DNA from: JBECKR01 sp040235415
Lineage (GTDB): Bacteria > Acidobacteriota > Polarisedimenticolia > Polarisedimenticolales > Polarisedimenticolaceae
Assembly: GCA_040235415.1 (NCBI GenBank)
Contig: JBECKR010000102.1
Coordinates: 1 to 6,567 of the forward strand
DNA length: 6,567 bases
Direction of reading: 5' to 3'
In this document: in pieces, positions 1-5,276 of the stretch
Position numbering within the stretch: position 1 is the stretch's first letter
How the letters are laid out: the number at the start of each line of letters is the position of its first letter
Made by a program: the position numbers and the translations under genes
Notes under the pieces: model-generated
The model's input: only the letters and a program-made list of their open reading frames with translations
Database searches by the model: none
What the model was told of the DNA's origin: nothing

Positions 1-1
1 G

Positions 2-289
2 GTCCAGCCCGGCGACGATCCGCTCGGACTCGTGCTGGGCGATCCGGCGGACGACCCCGCGCCCGAGCCGGCGGTGGACGACGTCGAGCTCGCGATCGTG
101 GACCGCCGCCGGTCGCCGGGTTGGGTCGCGCTGCTCGGCGTCCTGGTGCTGACCGCCGCCGGCTTTGCCGCCGGCTGGTGGTTGTCCTTAGAATGGGGCC
201 GGGACCCGCAGGCGTGGGGGCCGGCCGGCGCGGCGGCAGGCTTGGTGGCGGCATGGATCGGAGTTCGGTCGAGCTACCGGAACCGTTGA
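2..289 (+). CDS. C-terminal part of an unrecognised membrane protein (5' end outside window)
   Basis: The reading frame is open from the left edge to a TGA at 287-289, giving 95 residues with strongly G/C-biased third positions, which supports real coding. The visible part begins with an acidic, proline-rich stretch (about residues 1-35) that looks like a flexible linker. A basic patch (DRRRSPG) follows, then a hydrophobic segment at about residues 41-63 and a second, weaker one at about 72-88. The protein ends in a basic tail (RSSYRNR). This suggests a soluble or linker region followed by a two-helix membrane hairpin at the C-terminus. I do not recognise the family. An internal GTG at 32 exists, but with the frame open upstream there is no reason to start there. 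The 3' end overlaps the M48 protease gene by 37 nt if that gene starts at 253, so the two are probably co-transcribed. Confidence 0.72.
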   Translation, partial: VQPGDDPLGLVLGDPADDPAPEPAVDDVELAIVDRRRSPGWVALLGVLVLTAAGFAAGWWLSLEWGRDPQAWGPAGAAAGLVAAWIGVRSSYRNR

Positions 290-1419
290 ACCCGAGCGAG
301 CGGGGCGACGCGCCGTCGCCGCGCTGTCCGCGGTGCGGCGATCCCCCGGGGACCCTCCCGGGACGACCGGCGTCGGCGCTCGGAGTCCGTTCCCTGCGCC
401 GCTGTACCGCGTGCGGCGCGCGGTTCACCGACGACGGGGACGCCCGCGAGCCCCGATTCCTGTTCACCTGCACGAGCTGCGGCCTCCCGTTCCTCTCGGA
501 CCGGCTGTTGCCGCACCGCGAGCACCTGTGCGGGAGCTGCCTCGACGGCGAGCCCCCGGCCGAGCTCCCCGGCGACGCGCTCACTGCGGCGATGGAGCGC
601 GAGGTCCGCGCCGCGTTGTCCGGGAGCTGGCGGTTCGTCGCGTCCGCGCCGCTGTCCGACTACCTCGACCGGCTCGCGCGCCTCGCGGCGTCTCGCATCG
701 ACGCGGTCCCGGCCGCCCCGGAGGTCGTCCTCGACGACGCGGACGACGTCCGCACGCTCGCGCTTCCCTCCGGCACGATCCTCCTGAGCCGCGGCGCGCT
801 CGGCTCAATCGAGGACGAGGCGGAGCTCCTGTTCGTTCTCGGCCACGAGCTCGCCCACGCGGCCTCGGGCGACGCGGCGGTGCGCCTCGTGCGACTGGGG
901 CTGGACGCCGCCGCCCGGGAGCGGCGGGAGAACCGCAACGAGGCCTGGACGGCGGCGGTGCTCGACCTCGTCCGCCTGGGCTACGGCCGCCGGCGCGAGC
1001 GCGACGCCGATGCGCGGGCGGTCGAGGCGATGCTCGCGCTCGGTTACGACACCGATGCGCCCGCTCGGTGGCTCGGCCGGCTCCGCGCTCGGATCGACGC
1101 CGGGGACCCGCGCGTCGCGGACGCCGCGCTGTCGCACCCGACCCCCGAGGACCGCGCTCGCAGGATCGAGCGTGCGCTGTACGGCCGCACGCACGGCGGC
1201 TCGCCGGGTCGGATCAACCGCGAGGTGTTCCGTCGGGCGACGGCGAGAGCGGTGCTCGGCCGGGATCTGGCCCCGGTGCGCCTCGACGGGACCCAGCTCG
1301 AGATCGCGCCGAGCGAGATCGGACTGCGCCGCGAGCGCGGCGGCCCGCTGTGGGCCGTCGTCGTGGTCGCGGTCCTGGTCTCGCTGTTCCTCGCGGTCGG
1401 CTACTGGCTCACGCACTGA
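253..1419 (+). CDS. M48-family zinc metalloprotease with N-terminal double zinc ribbon and C-terminal membrane anchor
   Basis: Predicted 388-residue zinc-dependent endopeptidase of the M48 (HtpX/Ste24/Oma1-like) type. Seen: HELAH at residues 198-202 gives two zinc-ligand histidines and the catalytic glutamate. RRRERDADARAV follows, with E249 as the probable third ligand and the downstream Asp typical of the family. The later SHPTPEDRARRI (from S294) matches the usual M48 SHP/THP motif. Before the protease domain are two Cys4 clusters, C25-C28-C51-C54 and C73-C76-C93-C96, which look like zinc ribbons. One hydrophobic segment at about 366-386 ends two residues before the stop. No signal peptide is seen, so a tail-anchored protein with a cytoplasmic catalytic domain is inferred, unlike multi-pass HtpX. 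The ATG at 253 was chosen because it precedes the first cluster; its ribosome site is weak. A TTG at 286 overlaps the upstream stop and is a real alternative. The frame extends to a TTG at 121, but that stretch is Arg/Gly-rich shadow of the upstream gene. The substrate is unknown. Confidence 0.85.
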   Translation: MDRSSVELPEPLNPSERGDAPSPRCPRCGDPPGTLPGRPASALGVRSLRRCTACGARFTDDGDAREPRFLFTCTSCGLPFLSDRLLPHREHLCGSCLDGEPPAELPGDALTAAMEREVRAALSGSWRFVASAPLSDYLDRLARLAASRIDAVPAAPEVVLDDADDVRTLALPSGTILLSRGALGSIEDEAELLFVLGHELAHAASGDAAVRLVRLGLDAAARERRENRNEAWTAAVLDLVRLGYGRRRERDADARAVEAMLALGYDTDAPARWLGRLRARIDAGDPRVADAALSHPTPEDRARRIERALYGRTHGGSPGRINREVFRRATARAVLGRDLAPVRLDGTQLEIAPSEIGLRRERGGPLWAVVVVAVLVSLFLAVGYWLTH

Positions 1420-1443
1420 TCCGCGCCGGCGTCCGCCGGGCGC

Positions 1444-1452
1444 TGCTACACT
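1444..1452 (+). promoter_or_regulatory. Candidate extended -10 promoter for the nfo-queA-tgt-lpxH operon
   Basis: TGCTACACT lies in the 62-nt gap after the protease gene. It fits an extended -10 element: TG, one base, then TACACT, which differs from TATAAT at two positions. No convincing -35 hexamer sits 16-18 nt upstream, which is tolerable for extended -10 promoters. Transcription would begin near 1459, leaving a leader of about 23 nt before the GTG at 1482. It is one of the few less GC-rich spots in the area. This is a motif match only. Confidence 0.4.
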
Positions 1453-1468
1453 GCGGGATCCACGCGCC

Positions 1469-1473
1469 GGAGA
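1469..1473 (+). promoter_or_regulatory. Ribosome binding site of nfo
   Basis: GGAGA ends 8 nt before the GTG at 1482, a good Shine-Dalgarno match and distance. It decides the start of nfo at this GTG rather than at the ATG at 1521, which lies inside the conserved GAHMSIAGG motif and would cut off the first strand of the barrel. Confidence 0.6.
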
Positions 1474-1481
1474 CGAGATCC

Positions 1482-2348
1482 GTGCCACGCTCGACCGCAG
1501 CTCCGCGCCTGGGCGCGCACATGTCGATCGCCGGGGGAATGCCGCGGGCGGTCGAGCGGGCGCGCGCCGTCGACGCGACCGCCCTTCAGGTGTTCGTGAA
1601 GTCGTCCAACCAGTGGCGGTCGCGACCGTTCGCCGACGGCGAGGTCGAGGCGTTTCGGAGAGCCGTGGCCGCCGCCGGTCTCGAGCGCCACACCGTCGCG
1701 CACGCCGGCTACCTCATCAACCTCGCGTCGCCGGACGATGCTCTCTGGGAGCGCTCCCGGGCGTCGTTCCGCGAGGAGGTCGAACGCTGCGACGCCCTGG
1801 GCATCCGGTTCCTGGTGGTGCATCCGGGGTCGCACGTCGGCTCGGGCGAGCAGGCCGGCCTCGACCGCGTCGTCGCCGCCCTCGACGCGACGCTCGCTCC
1901 GCGTTCACGGGCGACCGTCCTGCTCGAGACGACCGCGGGGCAGGGCTCGAACCTCGGCCACCGCTTCGAGCACCTCGGCTACCTTCTCGACCGAGCGAGG
2001 GTGCGCAAGCGGCTCGGCGTCTGCGTCGACACCTGCCACGTGTTCGCGGCGGGGTACGAGATGCGGAACCGCCGCGGATACGCCGCGACGTTCGAGGCGC
2101 TGGACGACGCGGTCGGGCTCGACCGCGTCCTCGCGTTCCACCTGAACGATTCGAAGGGCGACCTCGGAAGCCGCAAGGACCGCCACGCGCACATCGGCGA
2201 GGGTGCGCTCGGACTCGAGCCGTTCCGGCTCCTGCTTCGAGACCGGCGATTCCGGGACCGTCCCATGGTTCTCGAGACTCCGAAGGGCGAGGATCTGGAG
2301 GAAGATCGAGTGAACCTCGACGTCCTGCGCGGTTTGGTGCGCCGGTGA
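1482..2348 (+). CDS. nfo: Deoxyribonuclease IV / endonuclease IV (AP endonuclease)
   Basis: Endonuclease IV cleaves the DNA backbone 5' to abasic sites and removes 3' blocking groups during base excision repair in the cytoplasm, using three zinc ions in a TIM barrel. The 288-residue product is close to the E. coli length. All nine zinc ligands of the family can be located: H74 (AHAGYLINL), H114 (VVHPGSH), E149 (LLETTAGQGSNLG), D183 and H186 (CVDTCHVFAAGY), H220 (FHLNDSK), D233 and H235 (RKDRHAHIGEG) and E265 (VLETP). Their spacing follows E. coli Nfo (H69, H109, E145, D179, H182, H216, D229, H231, E261) with a constant offset of 4-5. The N-terminal LGAHMSIAGG is the usual first strand. The GTG start is supported by an upstream GGAGA. 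It is the first gene of a run with queA, tgt and an lpxH-like gene, and its TGA overlaps the queA GTG. The enzyme should be active; nothing is missing. Confidence 0.96.
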   Translation: MPRSTAAPRLGAHMSIAGGMPRAVERARAVDATALQVFVKSSNQWRSRPFADGEVEAFRRAVAAAGLERHTVAHAGYLINLASPDDALWERSRASFREEVERCDALGIRFLVVHPGSHVGSGEQAGLDRVVAALDATLAPRSRATVLLETTAGQGSNLGHRFEHLGYLLDRARVRKRLGVCVDTCHVFAAGYEMRNRRGYAATFEALDDAVGLDRVLAFHLNDSKGDLGSRKDRHAHIGEGALGLEPFRLLLRDRRFRDRPMVLETPKGEDLEEDRVNLDVLRGLVRR

Positions 2349-3400
2349 AGCCGTCCGATTTCGACTACGACCTGCCGGAGTCGGCGATCGCCCAGGAGCC
2401 CTGCTCCGCGCGGGACGACTCCCGCCTGATGGTGCTCCGTGCCGGCGACGCCGAGCCCGAGCACCGCACGTTCCGCGACCTTCCGGAGCTCCTGCGGACC
2501 GGCGATCTCGTCGTCCTGAACGACACCCGAGTGCTTGCGGCGCGCCTCGCGGCCCGCAAGGCGAGCGGCGGACGCGTCGAGATCCTGCTGCTCGAGACCG
2601 AGACCGGTCGTCCCGACGTCTGGCGTTGTCTGCTGCGGGCCTCGCGCAAGCCGGGTCCCGGCGACCGGCTCGCGGTCACGGCGGGCCTCGACGTCGTCGT
2701 GCTCGAGCGCCATAGCGACGCCTTCGTCGTGCGGCTCGAGGCGGAAGACGGCAATCCCGGGGCGATCCTCGAGCGCGTCGGCGCCATGCCGCTGCCGCCC
2801 TACATCCGGCGCGTCCCGGACGATCCGCGGAAGGGGAAGGACCGCGAGCGCTACCAGACGGTCTACGCCCGGGTTCCCGGGGCGGTGGCCGCTCCCACCG
2901 CGGGTCTGCACTTCACGCCCGCGCTGCTCGAAGGGGTACGCCGCCGCGGCGTGCGCACCGCCTCGATCACGCTCCACGTCGGCGCCGGGACGTTCCTCCC
3001 GGTGCGCACCGCGCGGATCGAAGATCACGTCATGCACGCGGAGAGGTTCGATCTCCCGCCGGCGACTGCGCACGAGGTCCGCGACGCCCGGGAGCGCGGC
3101 GGAAGGGTGGTCGCGGTCGGCACGACGGTGGCGAGGACGCTCGAGCACCGCGCACTCGACGACGGCAGCGTCGAGCCGGGACGCGGGCGTTGCAGCCTGT
3201 TCATCCACCCCGGGTTCCGGTTCCGCGTGGTCGACGTGCTGATCACGAACTTCCACCTGCCGCGCTCGACGCTCCTGATGCTGGTCAGCGCCTTCGCGGG
3301 TCGCGAGCGCATCCTCGCGGCCTATCGCTCGGCCGTCGAGGGCGGCTACCGGTTCTACTCCTACGGCGACTCCATGCTCGTCGAGCGGGCGGCCGCGTGA
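2345..3400 (+). CDS. queA: S-adenosylmethionine:tRNA ribosyltransferase-isomerase QueA
   Basis: QueA transfers and rearranges the ribose of S-adenosylmethionine onto preQ1-34 of tRNA, giving epoxyqueuosine; it is the penultimate step of queuosine synthesis and acts in the cytoplasm. The 351-residue product is near the family norm (about 340-360). Recognisable family blocks, in order: SDFDYDLPESAIAQEP at the N-terminus, VLNDTRV at about 57-63, PTAGLHFT at 184-191, LHVGAGTFLPV at 210-220, GTTVARTLE at 259-267, TNFHLPRSTL at 301-310 and YSYGDSML near the C-terminus. The GTG start is fixed by the conserved first block and overlaps the nfo stop in GTGA. No good Shine-Dalgarno sequence precedes it, so translation probably depends on ribosomes finishing nfo. 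The substrate is made by Tgt, encoded directly downstream, and queA before tgt is the same order as in E. coli. No QueG or QueH gene for the last step is in the window. Confidence 0.97.
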   Translation: MKPSDFDYDLPESAIAQEPCSARDDSRLMVLRAGDAEPEHRTFRDLPELLRTGDLVVLNDTRVLAARLAARKASGGRVEILLLETETGRPDVWRCLLRASRKPGPGDRLAVTAGLDVVVLERHSDAFVVRLEAEDGNPGAILERVGAMPLPPYIRRVPDDPRKGKDRERYQTVYARVPGAVAAPTAGLHFTPALLEGVRRRGVRTASITLHVGAGTFLPVRTARIEDHVMHAERFDLPPATAHEVRDARERGGRVVAVGTTVARTLEHRALDDGSVEPGRGRCSLFIHPGFRFRVVDVLITNFHLPRSTLLMLVSAFAGRERILAAYRSAVEGGYRFYSYGDSMLVERAAA

Positions 3401-4521
3401 GCGCCTCGGGCTTCGACGTGCTCGCCGGCGACGGCGACGCCCGGCGGGGGAGGCTGCGGACGCCGCACGGCGCGGTCGAGACCCCGGCGTTCCTGCCGGT
3501 CGGCACGCGGGGCACGGTCAAGGCGATGAGCCCGGACGAGCTGCGTGCGGCCGGCGCGGAGATCGTCCTCGCGAACACCTACCACCTCTACCTCCGACCC
3601 GGACACGAGGTCGTCCGCGCCCTCGGAGGGCTGCACCGCTTCATGGGCTGGGACGGACCGATCCTGACCGACTCCGGGGGGTTCCAGGCGTTCTCGATGG
3701 CCGGCCTGACTCGCATCGACGACGACGGCGTCCGCTTCCGATCGCACGTCGACGGCTCGTCGCACGAGCTGACCCCCGAGCGCAGCATGGAGATCCAGGC
3801 CGCGCTCGGGTCCGACGTCGCGATGGTGCTCGACGAGTGCCCGGAGCTGCCGGCGCCGCGTGATCGCGTCGAGGCCGCGGTCGCTCGGACGTCCGCCTGG
3901 GCGCGGCGCAGTCGCGACGCCTGGACGGCGCTCGATCCCTCGGGCGTCGCCTTCGGCATCGTGCAAGGCGGGACGTGGCCGGAGCTTCGCGAGCGCAGCG
4001 CTCGCGAGCTCATGGCGCTCGACTTCCCGGGCTACGCCATCGGCGGGGTCAGCGTCGGCGAGGCGCCCGAGGCGATCGCCCGGATCGCGGGGCACACCGC
4101 GCGCCTCCTCCCCGCGGACCGCCCGCGGTACCTCATGGGCGTGGGGCGTCCCGAGGATCTCCTCGCGGCGATCGCCGTCGGGGTGGACCTGTTCGACTGC
4201 GTCATGCCGACGCGGAACGCGCGCAACGGGACGCTGTTCACCCGGACCGGCCGGATCAACATCAAGCGCCGGGAGTTCGCGATCGACCCGCGCCCGGTCG
4301 ACGAGAGCTGCCGCTGCGAGGCCTGCCGCCGGTTCAGCCGCGCGTACCTTCGCCATCTGTTCCTGTGCGGCGAGATCCTCGGTGCCCGGCTCAACACCCT
4401 GCACAACCTCACGTTCTATCTCGAACTGATGCGCGGCGCGCGCGAGGCCATCGCGGAGGGCGCCTACGGCGGTTTCGCGGCGCGCGTGCTCGAGGCGCGC
4501 GCGGGGGAGGCACCGGCATGA
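3397..4521 (+). CDS. tgt: Bacterial tRNA-guanine transglycosylase
   Basis: Tgt swaps guanine-34 in the anticodon of GUN tRNAs (Asp, Asn, His, Tyr) for preQ1, the tRNA-level entry step of queuosine. The 374-residue product is almost exactly the E. coli length (375). Key residues all sit at E. coli numbering plus 3: D92 in LTDSGGFQ (general acid/base), D146 and C148 in MVLDECPE (base recognition), GIVQGG at 187-192, nucleophile D267 in VDLFDCVMPTRNARNG, and the zinc site C305, C307, C310 and H336 (SCRCEAC and LNTLHN). The cysteine at 148 suits preQ1 rather than archaeal preQ0/archaeosine chemistry. The GTG start is set by the conserved N-terminal RRGRLRTPHGAVETPAFLPVGT and overlaps the queA stop in GTGA; the upstream Shine-Dalgarno is poor (GAGCGG at 3383-3388), implying coupling. 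The last bases of the gene contain the strong ribosome site of the next gene. Confidence 0.98.
   Translation: MSASGFDVLAGDGDARRGRLRTPHGAVETPAFLPVGTRGTVKAMSPDELRAAGAEIVLANTYHLYLRPGHEVVRALGGLHRFMGWDGPILTDSGGFQAFSMAGLTRIDDDGVRFRSHVDGSSHELTPERSMEIQAALGSDVAMVLDECPELPAPRDRVEAAVARTSAWARRSRDAWTALDPSGVAFGIVQGGTWPELRERSARELMALDFPGYAIGGVSVGEAPEAIARIAGHTARLLPADRPRYLMGVGRPEDLLAAIAVGVDLFDCVMPTRNARNGTLFTRTGRINIKRREFAIDPRPVDESCRCEACRRFSRAYLRHLFLCGEILGARLNTLHNLTFYLELMRGAREAIAEGAYGGFAARVLEARAGEAPA
4503..4510 (+). promoter_or_regulatory. Ribosome binding site of the lpxH-like gene
   Basis: GGGGGAGG ends 7 nt before the ATG at 4518 and lies inside the tgt 3' end. It is the best Shine-Dalgarno sequence seen in the operon, so the fourth gene can probably load its own ribosomes as well as being coupled to tgt. 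Confidence 0.65.
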
Positions 4522-5258
4522 GCGCGGGTCGCGACGTCGTCTTCGTCGGCGACGTCCATCTCGACCGCGGCGACCCGGACGTCGAGCGGTTCGTCACGAT
4601 GCTCGCGGACGTGGGCGCCTCCGCGGGGCGCGTGGTGCTGCTCGGAGACCTGTTCAACCTCTGGATCGGACGGCGCGAGCTCGAGCAGGAGCACCACCGC
4701 GCCGTGCTCGCGGCGTTCCGAGATCTCCGCGCCCGAGGCGTCGAGGTGCACTACGTCGAGGGCAACCGCGACTACCGCGTCGCCGGCGCCCACGTCGGCA
4801 CGAGTCTCGACGCGTCGAGCGATCGCGGACTCGTCGAGCGGGTCGGCGACCGCAGCATCCTCGCGGTCCACGGCGACCTCGCGAATCGCGCCGACCGGCG
4901 CTACCGAGCCTGGCGCCGGCTGAGCCGCTCGCTGCCCGCGTGGTGGGCGTTCCACGCGCTGCCGCGCATGCGCCGTCGGCGTCTGGCCGACGGCCTGGAG
5001 CGCCGCCTGCGGAGAAGCAACCTCGCCTACAAGACGGCGTTTCCGGAGACGGCGGTTCGGGAGTACGCCGCGCGGCTGCTGGCGCGCGGACACGACGTCG
5101 TCGTCCTGGGGCACTTCCACGAGGCCCACGACCTCACGGCGCGCCCGCCGTCGCCCCCCGGCCGGATCGTCGTCCTCCCGTTGTGGAGGGACGGCCACGT
5201 CCACCTTCGCGCCCGATCGTCGGGGGAGATCGCGTTCGAGGCCTGGACCCCCGGCTGA
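4518..5258 (+). CDS. lpxH: LpxH-like UDP-2,3-diacylglucosamine pyrophosphatase (calcineurin-like phosphoesterase)
   Basis: LpxH cleaves UDP-2,3-diacylglucosamine to lipid X and UMP, the fourth step of lipid A synthesis, at the inner face of the cytoplasmic membrane with two Mn ions. The 246-residue product matches E. coli LpxH in size. Visible metal-site motifs: D12 and H14 (GDVHL), D44 (GDLFNLWIG), N83 with R84 (GNRDYR), H118 (HGD), H199 and H201 (GHFH). These follow E. coli D8, H10, D41, N79, H114, H195 and H197 at a near constant offset, and the GDLFxxWIG block is typical of LpxH rather than of general phosphoesterases. Between HGD and GHFH lies a basic, aromatic helical insert (about 126-175: RYRAWRRLSRSLPAWWAFH, then RMRRRR) that corresponds in position to the lipid-binding lid and would suit membrane contact. 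GHFH replaces the commoner GHTH. The ATG overlaps the tgt stop in ATGA. Alternative: a related phosphoesterase without lipid A function (LpxH2-like). Confidence 0.75.
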   Translation: MSAGRDVVFVGDVHLDRGDPDVERFVTMLADVGASAGRVVLLGDLFNLWIGRRELEQEHHRAVLAAFRDLRARGVEVHYVEGNRDYRVAGAHVGTSLDASSDRGLVERVGDRSILAVHGDLANRADRRYRAWRRLSRSLPAWWAFHALPRMRRRRLADGLERRLRRSNLAYKTAFPETAVREYAARLLARGHDVVVLGHFHEAHDLTARPPSPPGRIVVLPLWRDGHVHLRARSSGEIAFEAWTPG

Positions 5259-5276
5259 GCCGGACCGGTCAGCCGG
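5251..5276. terminator. Candidate bidirectional hairpin spanning the convergent stop codons
   Basis: CCGGCTGA (5251-5258) and TCAGCCGG (5269-5276) form a perfect 8-bp inverted repeat around a 10-nt loop. The left arm ends with the TGA of the lpxH-like gene; the right arm begins with the complement of the TGA of the NYN gene. A hairpin would form in transcripts from either strand. No T-run follows on either side, so classic intrinsic termination is not supported; it could be a weak terminator, a 3'-end stabilising stem, or partly a consequence of similar C-terminal codons. Confidence 0.4.

Noticed and set aside
155..176. 10-bp direct repeat GCCGCCGGCT separated by 2 nt
   Set aside because: It encodes the small-residue pattern AAGFAAGW of a membrane helix, so amino acid composition explains it.
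121..252. Protease reading frame extended upstream to a TTG at 121
   Set aside because: The translation is Arg/Gly-rich shadow of the upstream gene's membrane segments and contains no domain; the ATG at 253 directly precedes the first Cys4 cluster.
1426..1439. CCGGCG/CGCCGG hairpin after the protease gene as a terminator
   Set aside because: The stem is only 6 bp with a 2-nt loop (effectively 5 bp with 4 nt) and no T-run follows; such repeats are frequent by chance in this composition.
333..1481. Open frame running into nfo from far upstream
   Set aside because: It overlaps the protease gene in another frame, is Arg/Pro-rich, and the endonuclease IV fold and length are complete from the GTG at 1482 with its own ribosome site.
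1979..3256. 425-codon minus-strand frame opposite nfo and queA
   Set aside because: Antisense shadow caused by GC-rich codons; it lies opposite two confidently identified genes and shows no recognisable motif.
3361..4404. 347-codon minus-strand frame opposite tgt
   Set aside because: Antisense shadow of a gene with all catalytic residues intact; composition is Arg/Ala/Asp-rich without domain features.
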